DNA of 64,000 nucleotides from Blautia sp. (GCA_023667395.1 JAMPAC010000010.1:1-64000); one strand, 5' to 3'; shown: positions 31,735-40,804, counted from the first letter of the stretch. Notes: a model not told the origin generated them from the letters alone. Translations and numbers: made by a program.

Positions 31735-32886
31735 ATGACAACGAACGAAAAAGCCCTTAAGATGCACGAACAATGGAACGGCAAGCTGGAGACCGTATCC
31801 AAAACGCCCGTAAAGACCCGGGAGGATCTGGCCATCGCCTATACCCCCGGCGTGGCGGAACCCTGCAAAGTCATAGCCGAAGATCCGGAAGCTGCTTACA
31901 GATATACCATGAAAGCCAACACCGTGGCTGTTGTATCCGACGGAAGCGCAGTCCTGGGCCTTGGCAATATCGGCCCCCGCGCCGCCATGCCCGTCATGGA
32001 GGGAAAGGCCGTCCTGTTCAAGGAATTCGGCGGCGTCAACGCGGTGCCCATCTGCCTGGACACACAGGATACCGAGGAGATCATCAAGGCGGTCACATGG
32101 CTGGCCCCCGGGTTCGGCGGCATTAACCTGGAGGATATCTCCGCCCCCCGCTGCTTTGAGATCGAGGAGCGGCTGAAAGCCACCCTGGATATCCCCGTAT
32201 TCCATGACGACCAGCACGGCACCGCCATCGTGGTTCTGGCCGGGATCATCAACGCCCTGAAAGTGGTAAATAAGAAGAAAGAAGACTGTAAAGTGGTGGT
32301 AAACGGGGCGGGCAGCGCCGGCGTGGCCATCACCAGGCTGCTCCTGACCTATGGTTTCCCCAATATCGTCATGTGCGACAAGGTGGGGATCGTATCCGGA
32401 TCCACCCAGGGGCTCAACTGGATGCAGCAGAAAATGGCGGAAGTAACGAACCTGGACAACGAGACCGGCTCCCTGGCGGATGCCCTGAAAGGCGCCGACA
32501 TCTTTGTAGGCGTTTCCGCCCCCAATATTGTGACCCCCGAGATGGTGGCCTCCATGAACCATGACGCGATCCTGTTCGCCATGGCCAATCCCGTTCCCGA
32601 GATCATGCCCGATGCGGCCAAGGCCGCAGGCGCCCGGGTGGTGGGCACGGGGCGCAGCGATTTTCCCAACCAGGTCAACAATGTGGTGGCTTTCCCCGGT
32701 ATTTTCAAGGGCGCCCTGGAGGGACGCGCCACCCAGATCACGGAGGAAATGAAACTGGCGGCTGCCAATGCCATCGCCGGCCTGGTGCCTGACGAGGAGT
32801 TAAACGAAGACAACATTATGCCGGAAGCCTTCGATCCCAGGGTTGCCGAACTGGTAGCCCAGGCAGTAAAATCCCATATCCGATGA
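31735..32886 (+). CDS. NAD(P)-dependent malic enzyme
   Basis: The 383-residue protein is a short bacterial malic enzyme. IAYTPGVAEPCKVIAEDPEA, SDGSAVLGLGNIGP and VFHDDQHGTAIV (metal and substrate region) are followed by the nucleotide fold VVNGAGSAGVAITRLLL and late MANPVPEIMPDAAKAAGA. It decarboxylates malate to pyruvate, making NAD(P)H. AAAGAGG lies eight bases before the ATG. The stop overlaps the radical SAM start by four bases. Confidence 0.93.
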   Translation: MTTNEKALKMHEQWNGKLETVSKTPVKTREDLAIAYTPGVAEPCKVIAEDPEAAYRYTMKANTVAVVSDGSAVLGLGNIGPRAAMPVMEGKAVLFKEFGGVNAVPICLDTQDTEEIIKAVTWLAPGFGGINLEDISAPRCFEIEERLKATLDIPVFHDDQHGTAIVVLAGIINALKVVNKKKEDCKVVVNGAGSAGVAITRLLLTYGFPNIVMCDKVGIVSGSTQGLNWMQQKMAEVTNLDNETGSLADALKGADIFVGVSAPNIVTPEMVASMNHDAILFAMANPVPEIMPDAAKAAGARVVGTGRSDFPNQVNNVVAFPGIFKGALEGRATQITEEMKLAAANAIAGLVPDEELNEDNIMPEAFDPRVAELVAQAVKSHIR

Positions 32887-33950
32887 GCGGGCGTCACGAA
32901 GAAAACCTGCCCAAACCCTCTGCGGACGAACGCACCCCCATCGCCAGGCATTCCGACGAGGCTGCGCCGGACTGGCACGGCAAACTTTATTACTCCCTGG
33001 ATGCATGGTGTAAAAATACACTGCGCCGCAAATGCTACAAAGTAGCCCTGAATGCCCACATGACCTGCCCCAACCGGGACGGCTCCAAAGGCACTCGGGG
33101 CTGTGTCTTCTGCAGCGCGGGCGGAAGCGGTGAGTTCGCGGTCTCCGCCATGGGCCGTTCCGTGGCGGAGCAGCTTGCGGAGGGCGAGGCGCTCCTTGCC
33201 CGGAAAGTAACGCTCTCCCAGGATCATCCCTGTATCATCGCGTACTTTCAGGCCTATACGAACACTTACGCGCCCGTGGAATATCTGGAACGGATCTTTT
33301 CACAGACTTTATCCTCGCCCAGGGTGTGCGGCATCTCCATCGCCACCAGGCCGGACTGCCTGCCGGAGGAAGTACTGGCTCTCCTGTCCGCCCTGAAAGA
33401 CCGCTTTCCGGACAAATTCATCTGGATAGAACTGGGTCTGCAGACCATTCATGAGACCACCGCGCGATTAATCCGGCGGGGATATGACCTGGCCTGTTTC
33501 GAAGATGCTTTCCAAAGGCTGCGGGAACTGGAAATTCCGGTCATCCTCCACACGATCCTGTTCCTGCCGGGGGAATCCAGGGCGCAGATGCTGGAAACCG
33601 TTTCCTATGTGGACAGGCTCCGCCCTTTCGGCATAAAACTGCAGCTTCTGCATGTGCTGAAAGGCGCCGACCTGGCCGAACACTATGCCCGAAAGGAATT
33701 TCAGGTTCCGGACAGGGAAGAATATCTTGATATGGTCGTCGACTGTCTGGAGGGGCTTTCCCCCGAGATCGTGGTGCACCGTGTCACTGGGGACGGCCCC
33801 AAAAACATACTGATCGCGCCCCTGTGGAGCGCAGACAAACGCAGCGTACTGAACGGCCTGCATCGGAAACTCAAGGAACGCGGCTCCCTGCAGGGCTGCC
33901 GCAAAACACAGTCTCGGAACGAAAACACCCGGAGGGATTTTCAGACGTGA
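32883..33950 (+). CDS. Radical SAM protein, YhcC/TIGR01212 type
   Basis: The 355-residue protein carries an iron-sulfur motif CPNRDGSKGTRGCVFC, the spacing typical of the YhcC-like family, then YFQAYTNTYAPVEYLERIF, ISIATRPDCLPEEVL and WIELGLQTIHETTARLIRRG. The natural substrate is unsettled. It overlaps malic enzyme by four bases (ATGA). The last 14 codons, beginning TQSRNENTRRDF, lie inside the first unit of the downstream repeat array, so the C-terminus is supplied by the repeat. Confidence 0.88.
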   Translation: MSGRHEENLPKPSADERTPIARHSDEAAPDWHGKLYYSLDAWCKNTLRRKCYKVALNAHMTCPNRDGSKGTRGCVFCSAGGSGEFAVSAMGRSVAEQLAEGEALLARKVTLSQDHPCIIAYFQAYTNTYAPVEYLERIFSQTLSSPRVCGISIATRPDCLPEEVLALLSALKDRFPDKFIWIELGLQTIHETTARLIRRGYDLACFEDAFQRLRELEIPVILHTILFLPGESRAQMLETVSYVDRLRPFGIKLQLLHVLKGADLAEHYARKEFQVPDREEYLDMVVDCLEGLSPEIVVHRVTGDGPKNILIAPLWSADKRSVLNGLHRKLKERGSLQGCRKTQSRNENTRRDFQT

Positions 33951-34331
33951 ACACGGCTGAACAATCCCTCCCCTCACGGGTGCTGTAGTGCAGAGACGGA
34001 ACTAAAATAAAAAACAGTCTCGGAACGGAAGCACCCGGAGGGATTTTCAGACGTGAACACGGCTGAACAATCCCTCCCCTCATGGGTGCTGTAGTGCAGA
34101 GACGGAACTAAAATAAAAAACAGTCTCGGAACGGAAGCACCCGGAGGGATTTTCAGACGTGAACACGGCTGAACAATCCCTCCCCTCACGGGTGCTGTAG
34201 TGCAGAGACGGAACTAAAATAAAAAACAGTCTCGGAACGGAAGCACCCGGAGGGATTTTCAGACGTGAACACGGCTGAACAATCCCTCCCCTCATGGGTG
34301 CTGTAGTGCAGAGACGGAACTAAAATAGAAA
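33908..34331 (+). repeat. Tandem array, four copies of a 106-bp family 1 hairpin repeat
   Basis: Units start at 33908, 34014, 34120 and 34226 with period 106 and near identity; copy 1 differs at a few positions (GAAAACACCC for GGAAGCACCC), and one T/C alternates. Each unit folds as GTCTC, then AGCACCC/GGGTGCT, GGAGGGATT/AATCCCTCC and TTCAG/CTGAA, then GAGAC. The ends ACAGTCTCGGAACG and GCAGAGACGGAACT match the other family 1 copies, but the stem is unrelated in sequence. The array fills the gap between the radical SAM and DUF4364 genes. Confidence 0.92.
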
Positions 34332-34342
34332 GGCGTACCATC

Positions 34343-34852
34343 ATGGATTCCCTGACCATCAATAAACTAATTGTCCTCTATATGCTGAACCGCGTCAATT
34401 TTCCCATGACCAGGGCTCAGGTCAGCGACTTTATCCTGGAAAAAGATTATATGAATTTTCTTACGTTCCAGCAGGTCATCGGCGAACTGACAGAGGCAAA
34501 AATGATCTCCCCGAAAACCATACGGAACCGCACCCAGCTGTCCATCACCGAAGAGGGACGGAAAACCCTGAATTTTTTTGAGAATCATATCAGCGAAGCG
34601 ATCAAAAAAGATATCAACTGTTATCTGAAAGAAAATGAATATGCCCTGCGCAACGAGATCTCCATACAGGGGGATTATTACAAATCCACTTCCGGGGAAT
34701 ATGAGGCGCATCTGGTGGCAAAAGACCGAGGCATCCGCCTTGTGGATATCACCCTGTCCGTGCCCTCGGAGGAAATCGCCTCCGCCATCTGTGACAACTG
34801 GCAGAAAAAGAACCAGGAAATTTATCAGTTCCTGGTTCAACAGCTTTTTTGA
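34343..34852 (+). CDS. DUF4364 family protein (winged-helix type)
   Basis: The 169-residue protein begins MDSLTINKLIVLYMLNRVNF, a PadR-like winged-helix start, with LTFQQVIGELTEAKMISPK as the recognition region and a mixed C-terminal domain ending NQEIYQFLVQQLF. The family is common in Lachnospiraceae and its role is unknown; DNA binding is inferred. The ribosome site AGAAAGG lies next to the end of the fourth repeat unit. Confidence 0.8.
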   Translation: MDSLTINKLIVLYMLNRVNFPMTRAQVSDFILEKDYMNFLTFQQVIGELTEAKMISPKTIRNRTQLSITEEGRKTLNFFENHISEAIKKDINCYLKENEYALRNEISIQGDYYKSTSGEYEAHLVAKDRGIRLVDITLSVPSEEIASAICDNWQKKNQEIYQFLVQQLF

Positions 34853-34898
34853 CACGACGATTCCGCCATATGGCAATGTTATCATCCGCTTGACCCGA

Positions 34899-36230
34899 TC
34901 ATTCCGGCGCCGCCTCTCTTTTGATCTTCTGCATGTGCTCCCGTATCTTCGCCTCGTATCCGTTTCCCGACGGTTTGTAGAATTCCTGCCCGTTCAGTTC
35001 ATAGGGCAGGTACTGCTGCCGCACATAATGATTCGGATAATCATGGGCATACTTATATCCCGTGCCGTGCCCCAGCTTTGCCGCCCCCTTGTAATGGGCG
35101 TCCTGCAGATGGGTGGGAATGGGCAGGTTCCCCGTCCGCTCCACCGCCTGCATGGCGCTGCCGATGGCCATGCACGCCGCGTTGCTCTTGGGGGCGCAGG
35201 CCACATAGCTTACGGCCTGGGAAAGGATGATCTGTGCCTCCGGCATCCCGATCCGCTCCACCGCCATGGATGCGTTGGTGGCAACCACCAGCGCGTTGGG
35301 ATCTGCGTTTCCCACATCCTCCGCCGCGCAGATCATGATCCTGCGGGCAATGAAAGTCACGCTTTCCCCCGCATAGAGCATCCTTGCCAGATAATACACC
35401 GCCGCGTCCGGGTCGGATCCCCGCATACTCTTGATAAAGGCGGATACCGTGTCATAATGATTGTCCCCCGATTTGTCATAGCGCACCGCCCGCTTCTGGA
35501 TACACTCCTGGGCCACCTCCAGCGTAATGTGGATCCTGCCGTCCCCGCTGCGGTTGGTGGTCATGATCCCCAATTCCACCGCGTTCAGGGCGTGCCTGGC
35601 GTCCCCTCCCGAGAGATCCGCCAGGAAATCCAGGGCGTCCTCCTCGATCACCGCGTTATAAGCCCCCATCCCCCGCTGGGAATCATTTACCGCCGTGCGG
35701 ATCAGTTCTTTGATCCCTTCCATGGGAATGGGTTTCAGTTCAAAGATCACGGAACGGGAGATCAGCGCCCCGTTCACCTCAAAATAGGGATTCTCCGTGG
35801 TAGCGCCGATCAGGATCAGAGTGCCGTCCTCCACGAAAGGCAGAAGATAATCCTGCTGCCCCTTGTTGAACCGGTGTATCTCATCGATGAACAGGATCGT
35901 GCGCTTTCCGTACATGCCCTGCATATCTTTGGCTTTCGCCACCACTTCCTCCATATCCTTTTTCCCCGCCACCGTGGCGTTGATCTGGGTAAATTCCGCG
36001 CTGGTGGTGTTGGCAATCACTTTCGCCAGGGTGGTCTTACCCGTGCCGGGAGGCCCGTAAAAGATGATGGAACTGATCTTGTCCGCCTTGATGGCACGGT
36101 ACAGCAGCTTATCCTTTCCCAGGATATGCTCCTGTCCCACCACCTCCTCCAACGTCCGGGGACGCATCCTGGCCGCCAGGGGGGATTCCTTTTCCATATT
36201 GGTAGTCCGCATGTATTCAAACAGATCCAT
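34899..36230 (-). CDS. rarA: Replication-associated recombination protein A (AAA+ ATPase)
   Basis: The 443-residue protein has the RarA/MgsA/WRNIP1 layout: RMRPRTLEEVVGQEHILG, Walker A FYGPPGTGKTTLAK, Walker B ILFIDEIHRFNKGQQD, sensor 1 GATTENPYFEVNGAL, then the C-terminal tetramer domain with MLYAGESVTFIARRIMICAA and a final YKYAHDYPNHYVRQQYLP. It acts on stalled replication forks. Convergent with DUF4364. Confidence 0.93.
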   Translation of the reverse strand: MDLFEYMRTTNMEKESPLAARMRPRTLEEVVGQEHILGKDKLLYRAIKADKISSIIFYGPPGTGKTTLAKVIANTTSAEFTQINATVAGKKDMEEVVAKAKDMQGMYGKRTILFIDEIHRFNKGQQDYLLPFVEDGTLILIGATTENPYFEVNGALISRSVIFELKPIPMEGIKELIRTAVNDSQRGMGAYNAVIEEDALDFLADLSGGDARHALNAVELGIMTTNRSGDGRIHITLEVAQECIQKRAVRYDKSGDNHYDTVSAFIKSMRGSDPDAAVYYLARMLYAGESVTFIARRIMICAAEDVGNADPNALVVATNASMAVERIGMPEAQIILSQAVSYVACAPKSNAACMAIGSAMQAVERTGNLPIPTHLQDAHYKGAAKLGHGTGYKYAHDYPNHYVRQQYLPYELNGQEFYKPSGNGYEAKIREHMQKIKREAAPE

Positions 36231-36273
36231 TCTTGTCAGTCCTTTTATCGCTTTTATCTTTTCCTGTATTCGC

Positions 36274-37212
36274 TCACTTTTTCAGCGTCACCTTGTTCTC
36301 CCGCACTGTCACAGACTTTAAGCTGCGCAAAAAGCTGGAGATGCGGCTGTAGCCGAATTCTTTCAGGTCAAGCTGCCGGTATCTCTTGTGCAGTTCATCG
36401 TTCAGGGTAGAGAGATTGTCTATGACGCCGCCGCTCTTTTCGATCATCCGGCATATCTCCCGCTCCAGTTCCTCCTTGGTCAGGGAGGACTGCCTTTTTG
36501 CGTAAAGCTGGTTGTCGATCTTTACCACCTGGATGTCGGAAATTTTTTCCCCGATAAAGGTGCTCAGCTTAAAATAACCATAGTTACGCACATCAAAATC
36601 GGAGAACTTCTCGTTTAACTTGTTTCCGATCTGCGCCAGATCCACAAGTCCCTCGTCGTCCTGGTTGATCAGCGTCAGTATCACCTGTTTCACCTCCGCA
36701 ATGGAAGTCACGTTCTGGTCGTCGGCGCTGCTCTCCGTCTCGCCTGCGCTCTTATTCTGCTCCGCCACCAGGTTCAGGTGGATGAACTTGTTACATGCCC
36801 TGGTCAGCGCCTGGGGCGTCTTGGACTCCCCCATTCCCAGCACGAACATATTCTCCTCCCGAAGCCGCATGGCAAGCCTGGTGAAATCACTGTCGCTGGT
36901 CACCAGACAGAAGCCCTGCACCTTATTTTTATAGAGGATATCCATGGCGTCGATGACCATGGCCATATCCGTGGCATTCTTCCCCGTAGTATAGGAAAAC
37001 TGCTGCACAGGCATGATGGAATGCTCCAGCAGGATTCCCTCCGTCCATCCGTTGCTTTTGGACCAGTTGCCGTAGATCCGGCGGTAGGTGGACAGCCCGT
37101 AATTTTCCAGTTCCTCAAAGATTGTGGCGGCGTATTTCGAACTGATGTTGTCCGCGTCAATCAGCACCGCCAGCTGCATTTTTTCCAAATTTAACTCTGT
37201 TGTTTCTGCCAT
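36274..37212 (-). CDS. NYN-domain protein with two OST-HTH/LOTUS repeats
   Basis: The 312-residue protein starts with a LabA-like NYN nuclease domain: LAVLIDADNISSKYAATIF, TGKNATDMAMVIDAMDIL and LVTSDSDFTRLAMRLREE hold the acidic residues expected to bind metal. Two LOTUS-type helix domains follow (about residues 170-235 and 245-310; GNKLNEKFSDFDVRNYGYFK and HKRYRQLDLKEFGYSRISSF). Such proteins are predicted RNases or RNA-binding proteins. AGGAG before the ATG is preceded by a family 1 repeat. Confidence 0.85.
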   Translation of the reverse strand: MAETTELNLEKMQLAVLIDADNISSKYAATIFEELENYGLSTYRRIYGNWSKSNGWTEGILLEHSIMPVQQFSYTTGKNATDMAMVIDAMDILYKNKVQGFCLVTSDSDFTRLAMRLREENMFVLGMGESKTPQALTRACNKFIHLNLVAEQNKSAGETESSADDQNVTSIAEVKQVILTLINQDDEGLVDLAQIGNKLNEKFSDFDVRNYGYFKLSTFIGEKISDIQVVKIDNQLYAKRQSSLTKEELEREICRMIEKSGGVIDNLSTLNDELHKRYRQLDLKEFGYSRISSFLRSLKSVTVRENKVTLKK

Positions 37213-37224
37213 TTTATTCTCCTA

Positions 37225-37380
37225 TTCCAGTACCGTCTCTTCACTACAGCGCCCAGATCATGGAAGAAATTTCCACCTGCAAAAAACGCAGCTGAAAATT
37301 CCTTCCATGTGCCTTGGCACATTGCGCTTCCGTTCCGAGACTGTTTTCAATTGCCGCTTGCGGCAATTTGTTCCGCTCTC
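37225..37380 (-). repeat. Family 1 hairpin repeat upstream of the NYN gene, plus a truncated copy
   Basis: The full unit spans 37225-37345 (GTCTC at 37235, GAGAC at 37337). Its core pairs ATGGAAGAAATTTCC with GAAAATTCCTTCCAT, so both arms differ from the GAAAGAAATTTC form in step. A palindrome AATTGCCGCTTGCGGCAATT (37349-37368) and TTCCGCTCTC follow as the start of a second, truncated unit. Confidence 0.8.
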
Positions 37381-37405
37381 TGCTTTTCTTTCCGCTACAT
37401 TTTAC

Positions 37406-37433
37406 TTGACAAAATCCGATGCTACAGTATAAT
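37406..37433 (+). promoter_or_regulatory. Strong consensus promoter with no evident plus-strand gene
   Basis: TTGACA (37406-37411) and TATAAT (37428-37433) with a 16-base spacer match the consensus exactly. Downstream on the plus strand is a folded, gene-poor stretch of about 280 bases followed by a composite repeat. Transcription would run antisense to the 25-residue frame at 37504-37581. A short RNA is possible. Confidence 0.6.
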
Positions 37434-37491
37434 GAAAATAGAACAGGACGTTGCCGATATGCGGTCAGCCCTGTTTAGTGAATCGAATCAA

Positions 37492-37525
37492 AAACCGAAC
37501 CCGTCACTTGGCAGAGTGGCGGTTT
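37492..37525 (-). terminator. Intrinsic terminator overlapping the end of the 25-residue ORF
   Basis: On the minus strand AAACCG pairs with CGGTTT, with an inner CCACT/AGTG pairing, followed by five T. The stop codon of the small frame lies inside the stem-loop. Confidence 0.6.
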
Positions 37526-37581
37526 CTACGTTTTAACACAATCGTTACAGTATACTGTCCGATATGTAATGTTATCCGCAT
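37504..37581 (-). CDS. Possible 25-residue protein
   Basis: ATG at 37581 follows AAAGGGGGTGAGGCGT, a strong ribosome site, and encodes MRITLHIGQYTVTIVLKRRN followed by five residues, an alternating hydrophobic strand with a basic tail. The gene ends in an intrinsic terminator. Hairpins CACCC/GGGTG and ACTCC/GGAGT upstream could form a leader. Similar tiny 'LHIG.YTVTI' frames are remembered from other Lachnospiraceae, but without a named function. Confidence 0.45.
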   Translation of the reverse strand: MRITLHIGQYTVTIVLKRRNRHSAK

Positions 37582-37723
37582 ACGCCTCACCCCCTTTCGG
37601 GTGCTTGGCCAACCGCCTGCCGTTCTGGCAACGTCCTTTACTCCTTGCGGAGTGAACTTCATTTTACTCTGCACGTCAGATTTTGTCAATCAACGCTTTT
37701 CCGTTTCATATACGCAATGTAAC

Positions 37724-38092
37724 AGTTTGACCCCGATGGTATCCGGCGGCTTGTCGGTTTACGGCTGATGGGACTGCGGCGTCATGCAGTCCTGTAAGAC
37801 ATGCTGATCCTTTCCTGCAGAAAAACTTGCAGGAATCAGGCGGAGATGTGCTGCCCTGTTCTGAGCGGACTGTGGGGAGCGCCCTTAGCAGGGATGAAAT
37901 CCACTGCCTACGCAGACTATGGCGCGAAGACGCAATTCGCGCCATAGGAACTGGCGCATACCTTCGCGACAGTTCCGTAGTCGGAGTTGGCAGTTAGTTC
38001 AGCACTGCGTTGCTCCGTCCGCACAGAACAAGGCAGCACATCTCCGCCGTCCCCTTAGCAGCAAACTTGCAAGCCGCCGGATACTATCATAT
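37724..38092. mobile_element. Composite folded element, family 3 copy 3 (module B with terminal repeats)
   Basis: The ends GATGGTATCCGGCGGCTTG (37735-37753) and CAAGCCGCCGGATACTATC (38070-38088) are inverted repeats at 18 of 19 positions and resemble those of copy 1. Module A is replaced by a GGACTGCGGCGTCATGCAGTCC-like hairpin (near 37771-37792, shown here only by its arms GACTG/CAGTC). Module B has 25-base outer arms (37839-37863 with 38024-38048) with one mismatch. The right end overlaps the stop codon of the rhamnosidase gene. Confidence 0.65.
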
Positions 38093-40804
38093 CTGAACCG
38101 CTACTGCGCCATCTATCTCCTCCCCCAAAACCACACACACCCGGTACACCCCGGAGCCCGCCTCCGCCGTCAGCGTGCCGTTCCCGTCCACATGATACTC
38201 CACTCCGTCAAAGTCCTCCACAGAAGCCACATGCTCCAAACGGATATCCGCCGTGGTATTTGCGGGAATCTCATAGCTGACCTCCAGCCGGTTCCCGGTC
38301 AGCTTCCAGCCGCACTCCACCGTGCCGTACTGCGACTCATACCGCCCGGTGACAAAGCCCAGCCCTCCCCCGGGCCGGGGATACAGCAGGGACCTGCGAT
38401 AGCCCGGCGCGCGCTCCTGGATCTCCAGTCCCGCCATCACCCTGACCATCCACTCACCCACCGCGCCGTAGGCATAATGGTTAAAGGAATTCATATCGGG
38501 GCTCCACATGCTTCCATCGGGCTTAATGCCGTCCCAATGCTCCCAGACCGTGGTCGCCCCCTGCCTGACCTGATACAGCCAGGAAGGGAAATCATCTTTC
38601 AGGAGCAGTTCATAAGCCTCTTTCAGATGACCGTTCCCGCTGAGCGCATGAAGAAAATAGGGCGTCCCCACAAATCCCGTCACCAGATGCCCGTTCTCCT
38701 TTGTCAGAAGTTCCAGCAGTTCCCTGACCGTCTGCTGCCTGTACTCCTCCGGCGTCAGGCCAAAGCACAGGGCAATGATATGCGCCGTCTGGGTCTGTAC
38801 TTTCATCCCCTTTGTGGCAGGGTCAAACCAGGTTTCCCCAAAGCCTCTCCTGATCCGCTCCGCCAGCGCGCCGAAAGAAGCGGCATCCTCCGCAGCCCCC
38901 AGGATCTCCGCTATTTTGGCAAAGATTCCCGCAGAATAAGCGTAGTACGCAGCGCAGGTCAACTCCGTGGGAGTGGCGCCGTAATAGCTGCCATCCTCCG
39001 CGTCCAGCGCCACCCAGTCGCCAAACTGCAGCTTATAATTCCAGGCAATGCCGTCCCCATGGGATTCCATAAAACGAATCCAGGCTTTCATGCTCTCATA
39101 CTGATCCCTCAGGATCTGCTCGTCCCCGAACGTAAGGTAAAGGTTCCAGGGATTCAGCACCGCCACATCCGCCCATGCCGCCGCGGAATGGGTACCCTGG
39201 CTCAAAAGCCAGTCCTCCACCTTTCCGATATAGGGCGTGATGATATCCGGCACCACATGGGGCACGCCGCCCTCGGAGGTCTGGTCCGCCGCCACATCCC
39301 GGAGCCATTTTTCATAAAAGAGGTATGTGTCCATAATGTAGCTTGCCGTCCTGCAGAAGATCTGTGCGTCCCCTGTCCAGCCCAGACGCTCGTCCCTCTG
39401 GGGACAGTCCGTGGGAATGTCCAGGAAATTGCTCTTAAGTCCCCATGTGATGTTGGACCACAGCTGATTTAAGTCCTGATCGGAGCAGTGGAAGTATCCC
39501 GTCTGCTCCATCCGGGAATACAGGGCGCAGGCTCTGATATCCTCCTCCCTTATTTCGCAGGGGACGCTTACAATATGGGCATACCGGAATCCCATATAGG
39601 TAAAATGGGGACAGTATTCTTCCCTCTCCGCGCCTTTGCAGTAATAGACAAAGGTCGCTTTCGCCGCCCTCAGGTTCTCCCTGTAGACGTTGCCGTCCTT
39701 ATCCAGCGTCTCGAAGCAGCGGATCTCCAGCTTGTCCCCCGCTTTCGTATTGTGCAGCGCGCCCATGACCCAGCCGGACATATTCTGTCCGAAATCCGCC
39801 ACCAGTTCACCCCTGGGAGTGGTAAAGATCCTTTTCGCCGGAAATTCCTCCATGCGCCCCACTTTTCCCCCAAACTGCGAGGTCAGCGCGCCCTTGTCAA
39901 AGGGAGTCACGGAAACTGCCCTCCAGCCCTCGTCCGGCACGCCTGCGCCGGGGCGGTTCCCGGGACTGCACCATCCCTCCGTCTCCAGCCGGGCGTCATA
40001 GATTTCCCCATCATAGATCTCAGAAAACAAAACGGGGGAATCCTTTCCCTGCCAGCTTTCATCGGAACAGATCTCCTCCACGCTTCCGTCCTCATAAAGG
40101 ATCCGAAGCTGGCACAGGAGCCCGGTTCTGGTTCCATAGTAATTCCGCAGATGCAGAAATCCCATCTCACCTTTGTACCAGCCTGCCCCCAGAAGAGCGC
40201 CCAGGCAGCATTCCGCCCCTGCTTCCCGCAGCTGCTCTGTCACATCATGGACCTGATAGCAGAGATGCTTATGATAGGAGGTCCACCCCGGCGTCATCTC
40301 GTCCCGGCCGATACGCACGCCGTTGAAATACAGCTGGTACAGCCCAAGGGCCGTGGAGCAGACGTAAGCCTTCCTGACTTTCCCCTTTTTCGTAAATTGC
40401 TTTCTGAGGTATGTACCCCTGGAGTTATCCTTGTCCGCTTCCGATTCCGCCGAGATAAACTCCGCTTTCCATTCCCCCTGATCCATCAGTCCGGTGACGA
40501 AACTGCCGGGAGCGCAGAAACCGCTTTTCTCCCCATGGTTGTCCACAACCTCCACCCGCCAGTAATATCTGGTCAGCGACTGCATGGAGAAGTCCGCGTA
40601 TCTGTGGTGAACGGATTGCTCCGTTTCCTCCCCTATCTCAAAGACTTTCCGGGAGAACGCCTCGTCCAGCGCGATTTCCAGGCGGTAGGAAGCCTGCATG
40701 GTACCGCGCCGGTCGGAAGAGAGGATCCAGGAAAAGCCCGGCGTCCTGGTCACCCCGACGGGATCCTGTGTATGATCTACCGTGATCTTTTTTATTTGCA
40801 GCAT
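38087..40804 (-). CDS. Alpha-L-rhamnosidase, GH78
   Basis: The 905-residue protein has the full GH78 layout: N-terminal beta domains (TPGFSWILSSDRRGTMQASY, LYFNGVRIGRDEMTPGWTSY), the (alpha/alpha)6 barrel with the catalytic motif DCPQRDERLGWTGDAQIF, and the base-bearing GATTVWEHWDGIKPDG before a C-terminal sandwich (VECGWKLTGNRLEVSYEIPA). All catalytic acids expected for the family are present. It releases terminal alpha-L-rhamnose. There is no signal peptide. The ATG at 40804 follows AGGAG by eight bases. A family 1 remnant separates it from the upstream GGDEF/EAL gene. Confidence 0.92.
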   Translation of the reverse strand: MLQIKKITVDHTQDPVGVTRTPGFSWILSSDRRGTMQASYRLEIALDEAFSRKVFEIGEETEQSVHHRYADFSMQSLTRYYWRVEVVDNHGEKSGFCAPGSFVTGLMDQGEWKAEFISAESEADKDNSRGTYLRKQFTKKGKVRKAYVCSTALGLYQLYFNGVRIGRDEMTPGWTSYHKHLCYQVHDVTEQLREAGAECCLGALLGAGWYKGEMGFLHLRNYYGTRTGLLCQLRILYEDGSVEEICSDESWQGKDSPVLFSEIYDGEIYDARLETEGWCSPGNRPGAGVPDEGWRAVSVTPFDKGALTSQFGGKVGRMEEFPAKRIFTTPRGELVADFGQNMSGWVMGALHNTKAGDKLEIRCFETLDKDGNVYRENLRAAKATFVYYCKGAEREEYCPHFTYMGFRYAHIVSVPCEIREEDIRACALYSRMEQTGYFHCSDQDLNQLWSNITWGLKSNFLDIPTDCPQRDERLGWTGDAQIFCRTASYIMDTYLFYEKWLRDVAADQTSEGGVPHVVPDIITPYIGKVEDWLLSQGTHSAAAWADVAVLNPWNLYLTFGDEQILRDQYESMKAWIRFMESHGDGIAWNYKLQFGDWVALDAEDGSYYGATPTELTCAAYYAYSAGIFAKIAEILGAAEDAASFGALAERIRRGFGETWFDPATKGMKVQTQTAHIIALCFGLTPEEYRQQTVRELLELLTKENGHLVTGFVGTPYFLHALSGNGHLKEAYELLLKDDFPSWLYQVRQGATTVWEHWDGIKPDGSMWSPDMNSFNHYAYGAVGEWMVRVMAGLEIQERAPGYRRSLLYPRPGGGLGFVTGRYESQYGTVECGWKLTGNRLEVSYEIPANTTADIRLEHVASVEDFDGVEYHVDGNGTLTAEAGSGVYRVCVVLGEEIDGAVAVQI

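Noticed and set aside
33908..34331. CRISPR array
   Set aside because: The 106-bp units are joined head to tail with no unique spacers, each unit is a hairpin, and no cas genes are near.
34635..36410. 591-codon plus-strand open frame opposite rarA
   Set aside because: It overlaps DUF4364 and runs antisense to RarA, which has a complete set of AAA+ motifs; the frame is a by-product of GC-rich codon use.
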